Of a DNA stretch of 64,000 bases, positions 8,984 to 16,852 are shown piece by piece. The notes under the pieces are model-generated. The model worked only from the letters and a program-made list of their open reading frames with translations, searched no databases and was not told the DNA's origin. Source of the stretch: Actinokineospora diospyrosa (GTDB taxonomy: Bacteria; Actinomycetota; Actinomycetes; Mycobacteriales; Pseudonocardiaceae); contig NZ_JAMTCO010000013.1 in assembly GCF_024171925.1 (NCBI RefSeq), forward strand, positions 186,001 through 250,000. Reading direction: 5' to 3'. A program made the translations under genes and the position numbers. Each line of letters begins with the position of its first letter. Position 1 is the stretch's first letter.

Positions 8984-9360
8984 CCCGCTTCCACGCGATG
9001 GATCTCGACATAGGTCTGCAGAACCGGCAGTGAGGTGCTGAGCACCTCGTCCACGTGCTGCACCCAGGCGTAGTAGCCCGCCGGTGCCGCCACCGGCACG
9101 AGTTCGCGCCCGAGGTGGAAGGAGACGGGCACCCCCAGCGCTCGTAGCCCGGCCACCAGGTACAACGCGTCCTCGACGGGATCGAGGAATCCCAGCGTCG
9201 TCCGCTGGATGGTGCGAAGGGCGACGACTGCCGAGCCGACGGACAGGCTGCCGCGACCGGGTCGCACTTGCGGCCAGCGTTCGATCCGGTACATCCCTTG
9301 CGGGCGCCGCACCCCCTCCACGAAACGGCGTGCTTCACGCCCGGCCCTCACCAGTGACAT
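8980..9360 (-). CDS. lasso B2-like (transglutaminase-fold) protein, catalytic residues missing
   Basis: A 126-residue protein matching the lasso leader-peptidase family in size, position and pattern: VEDALYLVAGLRALGVPVSF, then FHLGREL, then GYYAWVQ. In active members the helix before this begins with a catalytic Cys (C-L-x-R-S) and the later strand reads H-A-W-V-E. Here no Cys is present anywhere in the protein and the His is replaced by Tyr. It therefore looks like a pseudo-protease, perhaps a scaffold that presents the precursor. The ATG has only a weak AGGAC ribosome site, and the gene lies 130 bases after the second precursor gene, behind a hairpin. Confidence 0.65.
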   Translation of the reverse strand: MSLVRAGREARRFVEGVRRPQGMYRIERWPQVRPGRGSLSVGSAVVALRTIQRTTLGFLDPVEDALYLVAGLRALGVPVSFHLGRELVPVAAPAGYYAWVQHVDEVLSTSLPVLQTYVEIHRVEAG

Positions 9361-9435
9361 GGCATCGTCCTACTGATCACGGAGATCGCCTTCCCTCGGC
9401 GGAATGTCCCTTGCGCGCCAGGTGCCCGGCCTGGC

Positions 9436-9480
9436 GGGCACACCCAGCGGAGGCGTGAACGCCGACCACCGGGTGTGCCC
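9436..9480 (-). terminator. stem-loop between precursor and maturation genes
   Basis: GGGCACACCC (9436-9445) pairs with GGGTGTGCCC (9471-9480); the 25-base loop contains a small GGCG/CGCC hairpin. It lies just after the second precursor stop. Such a partial terminator would keep precursor mRNA more abundant than the enzyme genes, as in many RiPP operons. There is no T-run, so it could instead protect the 3' end of the precursor message. Confidence 0.5.
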
Positions 9481-9490
9481 CGTTCTGGCG

Positions 9491-9664
9491 CTACCTCAAG
9501 CCGCAGTGGAACGACCAGGAGCAGTAGCCGCTGCAGCACTCACTGGAGCTCCAGCACCACGCCCCGGGAGGCTTGCACGCCTCCGCGACGGTGGACGGCG
9601 CGGCGAACAGGTGCTGCTGCAACCCGTCCGTCGCCAACCGCTCGGTGATGGTGGCTGTCCCCAT
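9491..9664 (-). CDS. Cys-rich RiPP precursor 2 (knottin-like core)
   Basis: A 57-residue peptide. The leader holds RLATDGLQQHLF followed by a segment ending VAEA; the C-terminal part reads CKPPGAWCWSSSECC and then SGYCSWSFHCGLR. The Cys spacing is C-x6-C-x5-CC-x3-C-x5-C, the framework of inhibitor cystine knots such as omega-conotoxins. It shares 21 consecutive leader residues, from R9 to A29, with precursor 1. The start was chosen for GAGGAGG about 7 bases upstream; the longer in-frame start adds nine residues without a ribosome site. No signal peptide is seen, so export likely uses the operon's ABC transporter. The family is unfamiliar to me. Confidence 0.85.
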   Translation of the reverse strand: MGTATITERLATDGLQQHLFAAPSTVAEACKPPGAWCWSSSECCSGYCSWSFHCGLR

Positions 9665-9704
9665 TTCCCCTCCTCTCCGAACGTCGATCCGCACGGTGCG
9701 GACG

Positions 9705-9881
9705 TCAGACCCAGTCGCAGATGAACCGCCACGAGCACCAGAGGCCGTTGCAGCACTCGCTGGAGGACCAGCACGCGTAGCCGCGCTTCTTGCACGCCTC
9801 CGCGACGGTGGACGGCGCAGCGAACAGGTGCTGCTGCAACCCGTCCGTCGCCAACCGAGAAGCGAACGACACGGCGATCAT
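9705..9881 (-). CDS. Cys-rich RiPP precursor 1 (knottin-like core)
   Basis: A 58-residue peptide and the first gene of the operon. Its leader contains the same RLATDGLQQHLF and VAEA blocks as precursor 2. The core reads CKKRGYACWSSSECC and then NGLWCSWRFICDWV, with Cys spacing C-x6-C-x5-CC-x4-C-x5-C. CWSSSECC is identical in both peptides, while the loops differ, as expected for a duplicated and diversifying toxin or antibiotic. AAGGAGG lies about 6 bases before the ATG. The core is hydrophobic and Trp-rich (four Trp). Both cores also keep a Gly nine residues before the conserved Glu, compatible with a nine-residue lasso-type ring. Confidence 0.85.
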   Translation of the reverse strand: MIAVSFASRLATDGLQQHLFAAPSTVAEACKKRGYACWSSSECCNGLWCSWRFICDWV

Positions 9882-10407
9882 CACTCCTCCTTCCCGACGT
9901 TTCCCGAACGTCGCCGCCCACAGTGACCCGGCGATCTTGTATCGACCTAGGAGGTTTCTTGGATGCCCGCCCGAACTGGGCCGTGCTTTCTCGTCGTGCC
10001 GGGCCGCATCCGCACCCCAAGACGACAATCAAGCGGAGGAGCTGCCCGATCGGATGCCGACGCCGCAGCGCTGTGACCACTGGCCGACCTGAACGGCCCT
10101 TGGGCTAACGCCCTGCGCGTGGCTCTGGCGGGCAGCGTCTGGCCGCAGGAACGCCACCCGACAACAAGTCTTAAAAGTGCACGTTGTGCACAACACGAAA
10201 CGAAGCAATGGCGCCAGGGTGGCAATACGCCGAAACGAAATCCGAGGTGTACGCGGCCGCAGCACAGCGCAACTACACCGCGCGAACCACGGCGGATGAT
10301 CGGCACCGCGTACACCTCCAACGCGACGACGCCGATGGCGAAGCCAGCCCAACCACGCGACCACGGGCGGTGAGGAGCAGGACACCCCGACGAGGCCGAA
10401 CCCGGCC
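9882..10407. promoter_or_regulatory. divergent control region between the RiPP operon and the SARP regulator
   Basis: This 526-base region must hold the RiPP operon promoter (minus) and the SARP promoter (plus). GTGCAC at 10177-10182 is followed directly by the perfect palindrome GTTGTGCACAAC (10183-10194), next to the most AT-rich part of the region, and is the best operator candidate. A plus-strand ATG at 9963 with AGGAGG 8 bases upstream opens a 37-codon frame to 10076. Its Arg/Pro-rich product is not convincing as a protein. Confidence 0.45.
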
Positions 10408-10575
10408 ATGGCGAACATCAAAGCGTTGCCATGCCGGGTGACCGGTTGTTGCCTGGAACGTGGTCTCCTCGTCGAGTCGGCTCTGGCAGTCGGGTATGTG
10501 GTGCGCCCGCTGGGTTCGCGGGTGGGCACCTTGATCCACCGACCGCTGTCGTGGATCGTGGGGTGCGTGGTCGAG

Positions 10576-13317
10576 GTGCCGGGCTTCGAGGTCCTGGGAG
10601 TCGTCCGGGTCCGGGTTGGCGAGGTGGTGATCGATATCGGTCATGCTCGGCAGCGGTGCGTGCTGGCGGCGTTGCTGGTCGAGCCGAACCGCCCCGTGTC
10701 GGCTGACCTGCTCATTGATCGGGTGTGGGGGGAGAACCCACCGACGCGCGCGCGGGGCACCCTGTACGGCTACCTGCACCGGCTGCGGCAGGCACTGGCC
10801 GGGGTGTGGGGTGCCGAGATCCGACGCGGCAGGGACGGCTACGTCATCGAGGTGGACGAGGAGTCGGTTGACCTGTACCGGTTCCGGCGGTTGGTCGCGC
10901 GGTCGCGCCAAGCCGGGGACCGGGAAGCGTTGGAGCTGCTGCAGCGGGCACTGCGCCTGTGGCGTGGGCGTCCGCTGGCCGATGTCGAGGGGCCGTGGGC
11001 GGACTCGGTGCGGCGGGTGGTGGAGCAGGACCGGTGGACCGCTCTGCTGCGGCGCAACGACATCGCCCTGCGCGAAGGGCACCACGACACGCTCCTCGCG
11101 GAACTGCTCGACCTGGCCGAAGCCCACCCGCTCGACGAGCAGCTCGCCTGCCAGTTGGTCCTCGCGCTCTACCGCACCGGACGGCAGGCCGAGGCGCTGG
11201 ACCGCTTCGAGTTCCTCCGGCGGCTCCTCGCGGACGAACTCGGCGCCGATCCCGGCCACGAGCTGCGCGAACTGCACCGCCAGATCCTGGCGGGCGAGCT
11301 CACCGGGGTAGCGGGCGCCGCCGCGCGGCCACTGCCCCGTGAGCTCCCGGCCGCGGCACGGGTGTTTGTCGGCCGCCACAACGAGATCGCCCAGCTCGAC
11401 AAGGCGCTGGTCGGGCTGCACGGCACACCAACCTCCGCGCTGGCCGTGGTCGGGGTCGGTGGCATCGGGAAGACCACCCTCGTCTTGCACTGGGCCCACC
11501 GCAACGCGGGCGCGTTCCCCGACGGCCAGTTGTACGCGGACCTGCGCGGGTTCGCCCCCTCAGGGACCCCGCTACCGCCCGCTGCCGTGGCATCGCGCTT
11601 CCTCGCCGCGATCGGTGTGCCCACCGCCGGGGTCCCCACCGACGCGGACAGCGTGCTGGGCTTGTTCCGCGGCGTGGTGGCCGAGAAGCGGATGCTCGTG
11701 GTCTTGGACAACGCCCGCGACAGCGACCACGTGCGCCCGCTGCTGCCCGGGGGGTCCTCGAGCCTCGTGGTGATCACCAGCAGACATCGGCTCACCGGTT
11801 TGAGCGCCTCCCACGGCATCCCCGTGCTGACCCTCGACGCGCTCAACCGCGACACGGCGCGTGACCTGCTCGCCTGCCACATGTCCGACGAGCGGGTGCG
11901 CGGCGAACCCGAGGCGGTCACCGACCTGCTCGACTGGTGCGCGGGACTGCCACTCGCCCTGGCGCTGCTCGCGGCGCGGGCGACCAGCCACCCCGGGTTC
12001 CCGCTGCGCGTGCTGGCCGAGGAACTGCACCAGGCCGGCGGCATCGGCGACTGGGACGCCGACGAGGCGGACTCCGGTCTGCGCGCGGTGTTCTCGACGT
12101 CGTGGCGCGCGTTGCCCACCGCCACGGTCGAGGCGTGCTCGTTGCTCGGCCTCGCGCCCGGACCGGACATCGGCGTCGACGCGGTCGCCGCCCTGCTGGG
12201 TACGTCCGCACCGCGCGTTCGGACCGTCATGCGCCCTGCGGAGGCCGCGCACCTGGTCCGCCAACCGGTCCCGGGCCGCTACCGGATGCACGACCTGGTC
12301 CGCAGGTTCGCCGCGGAACAAGCAGCGGACCACGGCGCCGCCCGGGCACGGCTGGGCAGGCTCGTGGACCACTACGCCGACACCGCGCTGGCGGCCGAGG
12401 CGGTGCTCTACCCCCACGAGCTGCCCTTCGCCCCCGGTGGCTCGCCCCGGCGGTTCGCTGACGAGGACGAGGCACTGGCCTGGCTCGGCGCCGAGTACCC
12501 GACCCTCTTGGCGGCCCAAGCCCTGGCCGTGGACCTCGGCCGCCACGCGCCGGTGTGGCGCCTGGCGTGGGGGCTGGACACCTTCCAACGCCGCCAGGTG
12601 CACAGCGGCGACCAAGTCCGGGTCTGGAGCGCCGGACTGAGTGCGGCCGAGCTCGCCGGGGACGCCGACGCCCGGGCGTTGTCGGCCTGGCGGTTGGGCG
12701 CCGCGCACAACCGGGCGGGCAACCGCACTGAGGCCAAGCTGTTGCTGGAGCACGCGTTGGCGGTGGGCAGCGAATCGGGCAACAAGCAGACCCAGGCCAA
12801 CGCACACCAGGCTCTTGCGCCGGTGCACGAGGAGTTGGGCGACGACGCGCGTGCCCTTTCGCACGCCGAGAGCGCGCTCGTGATCCTGCGCGAGACGGGC
12901 AACGAGATGCGCCAAGCCCACGCCCTGAACCAGGCAGGCTGGTACGCGGCCAAGGTCGGCGACCTGGGCCGCGCGCGGGAGCACTGCGCCGCGGCGCTGG
13001 CCCTGGCCAGGCGCCACGCCGACGCCGACGCCGAAGCCCGGGTCCTCGACAGCCTCGGCTACCTCGCGCACCGCGAAGGCGACCACGCCCGGGCCGAGGA
13101 CTTCTACCAGCGCGCCCTGGCGCTGTTCGGCCGCACGCGATCGATGTACGACTACGCCGACACCCTCGAACGCGTGGCGGACAACCACGTCGCCGCGGGT
13201 GACCTCCGCCGAGCCCGGTCGTTGTGGCGGGAGGTCCGCCGGATGTACGACGCGCAGGGGCGCGTGAACGCCGTCGACCGCATGTCCGCCCTGCTGGCCA
13301 CCACCGATGGCGTGTGA
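10576..13317 (+). CDS. SARP-family regulator with NB-ARC and TPR domains (AfsR type)
   Basis: About 913 residues. The order is an OmpR-like winged helix (ARQRCVLAAL, then VWGENPPT), a bacterial transcriptional activation domain to about residue 245, an NB-ARC ATPase with P-loop GVGGIGKTTL near residue 293 and a VLDNAR Walker B-like segment, then about six tetratricopeptide repeats. AfsR-like proteins activate secondary-metabolite operons, with ATP binding and TPR contacts tuning DNA binding. It is divergent from the RiPP operon and is its most likely activator. Start uncertain: GTG 10576 aligns with usual SARP N-termini, but the frame is open to ATG 10408 and no strong ribosome site decides. 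Confidence 0.85.
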   Translation: MPGFEVLGVVRVRVGEVVIDIGHARQRCVLAALLVEPNRPVSADLLIDRVWGENPPTRARGTLYGYLHRLRQALAGVWGAEIRRGRDGYVIEVDEESVDLYRFRRLVARSRQAGDREALELLQRALRLWRGRPLADVEGPWADSVRRVVEQDRWTALLRRNDIALREGHHDTLLAELLDLAEAHPLDEQLACQLVLALYRTGRQAEALDRFEFLRRLLADELGADPGHELRELHRQILAGELTGVAGAAARPLPRELPAAARVFVGRHNEIAQLDKALVGLHGTPTSALAVVGVGGIGKTTLVLHWAHRNAGAFPDGQLYADLRGFAPSGTPLPPAAVASRFLAAIGVPTAGVPTDADSVLGLFRGVVAEKRMLVVLDNARDSDHVRPLLPGGSSSLVVITSRHRLTGLSASHGIPVLTLDALNRDTARDLLACHMSDERVRGEPEAVTDLLDWCAGLPLALALLAARATSHPGFPLRVLAEELHQAGGIGDWDADEADSGLRAVFSTSWRALPTATVEACSLLGLAPGPDIGVDAVAALLGTSAPRVRTVMRPAEAAHLVRQPVPGRYRMHDLVRRFAAEQAADHGAARARLGRLVDHYADTALAAEAVLYPHELPFAPGGSPRRFADEDEALAWLGAEYPTLLAAQALAVDLGRHAPVWRLAWGLDTFQRRQVHSGDQVRVWSAGLSAAELAGDADARALSAWRLGAAHNRAGNRTEAKLLLEHALAVGSESGNKQTQANAHQALAPVHEELGDDARALSHAESALVILRETGNEMRQAHALNQAGWYAAKVGDLGRAREHCAAALALARRHADADAEARVLDSLGYLAHREGDHARAEDFYQRALALFGRTRSMYDYADTLERVADNHVAAGDLRRARSLWREVRRMYDAQGRVNAVDRMSALLATTDGV

Positions 13318-13666
13318 CCCGGCGCCACAGCGGCCGCGTACACGACGCTGCGCGACCACACTTGAGTCGTTGGCGCTGCGGCGAACCCGGGGAAGGCGGT
13401 CGTTCCAGGTGCCCGCGCTGAACAGCCTGGGGCAGGCCTACCTCGCGGTGGCTCCGGGGACGTGGCCGACGCCGTCTTCCGCGAGGCGCTCGTTCGAGGG
13501 GCGGTCCGGCAGTCTCCACTGAGGACATCATGGCCGGGTTGGCTCTCTGGTGCCGCAGCGGCCACGTCGACGTGACAGATTTGCCCAAGATCCCGATCAA
13601 GGCGGACCTGGAGAGTTGTCCCTGTGCCACCGAGGGGGCGGCACAATCACCAGGGGAGAAGCCAAA
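13318..13666 (+). other. intergenic region with TPR-like debris
   Basis: Short coherent pieces such as VPALNSLGQAYLAVAPG and DVADAVFREALVR occur in different frames. They look like remnants of another TPR-containing regulator C-terminus. No intact gene is visible. Confidence 0.4.
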
Positions 13667-13744
13667 ATGGACAACATCGCGCAGTACCAGGAGTCGCGTA
13701 CCGCCACGCCCGCCGACGAGACCGGTGAGACGCCGAAGCTCTGA
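13667..13744 (+). CDS. 25-residue peptide gene of unknown function
   Basis: ATG at 13667 follows a GGGGAG ribosome site at a good distance. The peptide starts MDNIAQYQ and ends GETPKL; it is hydrophilic, rich in Thr/Glu, without Cys or Trp, and has no signal sequence. A perfect 18-bp hairpin starts 5 bases after its stop codon, which supports a discrete transcript. It lies between two large regulators and could be a signalling peptide or RiPP precursor, though no modifying enzyme adjoins it. It matches no family I recognise, and chance is not excluded for so short a frame. Confidence 0.45.
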   Translation: MDNIAQYQESRTATPADETGETPKL

Positions 13745-13749
13745 CGGCT

Positions 13750-13792
13750 GTTTCGCTGCCGGCGCGATGAGGGGTCGCGCCGGCAGCGAAAC
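13750..13792. terminator. perfect 18-bp hairpin between convergent genes
   Basis: The arm GTTTCGCTGCCGGCGCGA (13750-13767) is exactly repeated inverted at 13775-13792 with a 7-base loop. It lies 5 bases after the 25-residue peptide gene and 16 bases from the end of the convergent STAND gene, so it probably ends transcription from both sides. Confidence 0.8.
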
Positions 13793-13808
13793 CGGCGCCA
13801 CACGACGG

Positions 13809-16664
13809 CTACGGACCGGGTTGCGGTGCACAGGGGTCGGCGAAGTCGATGTTGAGGAAGTAGCGGGCCCATTCGTCGGGGGCGATGGGGCGGAGTGCGC
13901 GCTGGCAGACCCAGCTCTCCGCGGCGGAGACGTCAACGGGCCACAGGAGACCTGAAGTGTTGTTCCTCACGATCACGAGAGATCTACCGTCGGAGGCGAA
14001 GACCACTGTACCGAAGGTGAAGTTCGAGGCGATGTGCACCGCGTACTGCACCGGGTTGTCGCGATCCCTGATGTCCCAGATCTCCACGTTCTCCCGGTTG
14101 GCCGCGGCGATGAACCGGTTGTCGGGGGACAGCGCCAACGCGACCATGCCAGGTATCCGACCCGTCGCGCGGGGGCGGAGGGGATCCGTGGTGTCCCACA
14201 GGCGCGTGGAACCGTCCGTGCCGACGAGCACCGGTGTGGAACCACTCGTGGCCGAGGCGGCGATCGGTGCCGTGCGCGAGAGCGCCACATAGGGCTCGGC
14301 AGAAGCGTTCGGTAGTGGTGACCGCCGGAACGGGTGCGCGGGATCGCCGAGGTCCCACAGGTGGATCTCCGAACCGGGGTTCTGCGTGACCAGGTCGCCC
14401 GCGTGGTTGAACCCGACGGCTTCCTCGTCCGCGCGGACGCTCGCCCGCTCGACCGGGTGGGCGGGATCCCGCACGTCCACCACACGGATCACGTCTTCGG
14501 ACAACGGCTGGGGCGCACCGTGGACAGCCGAGGTGAACGTCTCGAACAGCACCAGGATTGGCCCGGTGGGGCTGAAGTGGGGCTCGACCCACCCCGCCGA
14601 GGGCACTGCCGCGACCACCTTCGGTGCTCTGGGATCCGTCACGTCCACCAGGTGCACCGGCCCCTGGACCGCCGCGACCGCCAGTGTCCGACCTGTCCGG
14701 TCGATCGCGACGCGACCGACCGCGCCCAGGTCCGGCACAGCGTGGGAGAACTTGGGGGTGGGCGTCCCGTTGAAGTCGTAAACGTTCAGGGCGCCGTGGG
14801 AGGCGGTGTAGAGGTAGCGGCCACCCGGGTGGAACACAACCTGGTGTGTCTCGTCGAAGTCACCCGGCGTCTCGTTGGCCTGGTTGAACGCGGACACCAC
14901 GTCGAACAGCCCGCCCCGGATGGTCGGGTTGGGCAGCAGGCGGTAGGCGGCCAGCGCCACCTGGCCCGCCAGGGACGGGTCCGAGGAGCGCAGCACACGC
15001 GCCTGGGCCATGGCTTGGCCGACCACGGCCTCGGTCACGCGGCGGTTGTTGTCGACCGAGGTGCGTGCGGCGTAGAGGCCGACCGCTGCGAGGACCGCGA
15101 CGAGGCAGGCCACGGTGAGGGCACTCAGTCCTTGCCTGCGGCGGTTGCTCTTGCGGGCTGTGTGCGCCGTGGTCAGGAACTGGCGTTGGGTGGTGGTGAC
15201 GAGGGCGGGGTGGGTGGTGAGCAAGTCGCGGGCTCGGGTGAGCAGGGTGCCGCGGTAGAGCGCTGCCGGGTCGTGGTCGAGGTCCTGCCAGATCCGGGTC
15301 GCGTCGGCGAGGTGGCGGTGGACGCGGAGGGTGTCGCGGTCCTCGGCGAGCCAGGCGCGCAGGCGTGGCCAGTGAGTGATCAGGGCCTCGTGCGCGGGTT
15401 CCACGCTGTCCTGGTCGATGGTGATCAGGCGGGCGGCGGCAAGGGTGTGCAGGACAGCGGTGGTGGTCTGGTCGTGGTCCCACTCGTCGCGGGGGACCCG
15501 GCGTTTGGTGTCGCCGTCGTCGCCCAGGGCCACCAGCCGTGTGCACGTGGCTTTGGCGAAGGTCTGCCCGTGTTCGTCGAGCGCGGCGTAGACCGCCTCG
15601 GCGGTGCGGGCGATGGCGTGGTCGATGCCCCCGGCGGCGGTGTAGCCCTCCAGGGTCAAGGTGATGCCGCGGCGGCGGTGCCAGGTCTCGAGCAGGGCGT
15701 GCGAGAGCATCGGCAGCACCCCGGCCCGCCCGACGGCGTCGGCGACGAGTCGGGTCACCAGCTCCGACTCCAGGCGAAGTCCCCGTGCCGTGGCGGGGCC
15801 GACGATGGCCTGGTGCAGCTCCTGCGCGGTCAGTTGGCCGAGCAGCACCTGGCCGTCCCGCAGAGCTTCGACCAGCGGTTCGTGCTCGGCGCAATGCCGG
15901 TAGAAGTCGGCGCGCACCCCCAGCAGCACGTGTGCCCGGGCCCCGAGCGCGACCAGTGCCCGGATGAACCACTCGCGCTCCCCGGCGTCCTCGCACAGGG
16001 TGAACAACTCCTCGAACTGGTCAACGAGCACCAGCAGGCCCGTCACCGGCGCCAGCACCAGGGCCAGGTTCGCCGGATCCGCGCGCAACTGGTCGTGCAC
16101 CTCGACCGTGGAGCGCCCGACCAGGTCGGCGGCGCGGATCGCGCACTCCTCGACCGGTTGGGCGCCGGGTACGAGCACTGCCACCGGCCCTGGCCAGCGC
16201 GGCGCCACACCCGCGCGCAGCAGTGATGTCTTGCCCGCCCCGGACGCGCCGAACACACCGACGAAACGCCGTTCGCGCAGGCGCGCCAGGACTTCCCCGA
16301 CCGCTCGGTCCCGCCCGAAGAACACCTCGGCGTCGCCTTCGTGGAAGGCGAGCAGCCCCCGATACGGGACGGCCTTGTCCTCCTGCTCCACCGACCACCC
16401 CAGCTCGGCGTCCGCTTGCCGCCACCGCTGCTCCCACTCCCGCGCGTCGCCGCCGCAGGCGCGGACGTAAGCCAGGGTGACGTTCAGCGTCGGCAGCCGC
16501 CGCCCGGCAGCGGCATCGGACAGCGCCGCGGTCGAGTAGTGCGCCCGGGTGCTGAGCTGCCGGTACGTCGGGGACCCCGCCTTCCTGCGCAGCTCGCGCA
16601 GAGCCTCGGCGAATTCAACGAGGACCGGGTCGCCCGGCTCCACCGGACGTTCCTGTCGCGGCAC
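13809..16664 (-). CDS. nSTAND ATPase with HTH-like N-terminus, membrane segment and WD40 repeats
   Basis: A 951-residue protein. Residues 12-70 look like a helix-turn-helix (LRELRRKAG, then YRQLSTRAHYSTAALSDAAAG). Then comes a FFGRDRAV box and a P-loop (GASGAGKT, 139-146) of the novel STAND class, with LLVLVDQFEELF as Walker B. One membrane-spanning helix lies near residue 515, followed by WD40-like repeats to the C-terminus. Such proteins act as ATP-driven signalling switches; the ligand is unknown. It is divergent from the SARP at 16853 and convergent with the 25-residue peptide gene. The ORF starts at the annotated N-terminus; no strong ribosome site decides. Confidence 0.85.
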   Translation of the reverse strand: MPRQERPVEPGDPVLVEFAEALRELRRKAGSPTYRQLSTRAHYSTAALSDAAAGRRLPTLNVTLAYVRACGGDAREWEQRWRQADAELGWSVEQEDKAVPYRGLLAFHEGDAEVFFGRDRAVGEVLARLRERRFVGVFGASGAGKTSLLRAGVAPRWPGPVAVLVPGAQPVEECAIRAADLVGRSTVEVHDQLRADPANLALVLAPVTGLLVLVDQFEELFTLCEDAGEREWFIRALVALGARAHVLLGVRADFYRHCAEHEPLVEALRDGQVLLGQLTAQELHQAIVGPATARGLRLESELVTRLVADAVGRAGVLPMLSHALLETWHRRRGITLTLEGYTAAGGIDHAIARTAEAVYAALDEHGQTFAKATCTRLVALGDDGDTKRRVPRDEWDHDQTTTAVLHTLAAARLITIDQDSVEPAHEALITHWPRLRAWLAEDRDTLRVHRHLADATRIWQDLDHDPAALYRGTLLTRARDLLTTHPALVTTTQRQFLTTAHTARKSNRRRQGLSALTVACLVAVLAAVGLYAARTSVDNNRRVTEAVVGQAMAQARVLRSSDPSLAGQVALAAYRLLPNPTIRGGLFDVVSAFNQANETPGDFDETHQVVFHPGGRYLYTASHGALNVYDFNGTPTPKFSHAVPDLGAVGRVAIDRTGRTLAVAAVQGPVHLVDVTDPRAPKVVAAVPSAGWVEPHFSPTGPILVLFETFTSAVHGAPQPLSEDVIRVVDVRDPAHPVERASVRADEEAVGFNHAGDLVTQNPGSEIHLWDLGDPAHPFRRSPLPNASAEPYVALSRTAPIAASATSGSTPVLVGTDGSTRLWDTTDPLRPRATGRIPGMVALALSPDNRFIAAANRENVEIWDIRDRDNPVQYAVHIASNFTFGTVVFASDGRSLVIVRNNTSGLLWPVDVSAAESWVCQRALRPIAPDEWARYFLNIDFADPCAPQPGP

Positions 16665-16852
16665 GTCGCGTTCCCCCTGTTCGCACTGCGTTGTCCAGCG
16701 GAATGCGGCGGATCCTGAACAACGCCGCGCACGCTACACACGACCCGACAGGGAGCGATGGCGCGAAACCGCCTTGGTGGCGGCAGAAACCGTCGGTCGG
16801 CTCCCCGCACGGGCGGCGCCATCCGGGCACGCCGACAGGAGGAGGTAGGCCA
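16665..16852. promoter_or_regulatory. divergent promoter region, STAND gene and SARP gene
   Basis: 188 bases separate the two divergent starts. It includes AGGAGGTAGGCCA before the SARP GTG, a strong ribosome site. Promoter boxes are not clear by eye. Confidence 0.4.

Noticed and set aside
9491..9881. ordinary lasso precursor reading for the Cys-rich peptides
   Set aside because: No Thr two residues before a plausible core start and no YxxPxL leader motif; kept only as an alternative.
9963..10076. 37-codon plus-strand ORF with AGGAGG upstream as a third precursor
   Set aside because: No Cys pattern, no similarity to the two precursors, Arg/Pro-rich; the AGGAGG is likely chance.
11572..13359. 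595-codon minus frame opposite the first SARP
   Set aside because: Antisense shadow of TPR-coding sequence in high-GC DNA, without any motif.
14334..16226. 630-codon plus frame opposite the STAND gene
   Set aside because: The minus strand carries the P-loop and WD40 repeats; the plus product is Gly/Val-rich noise.
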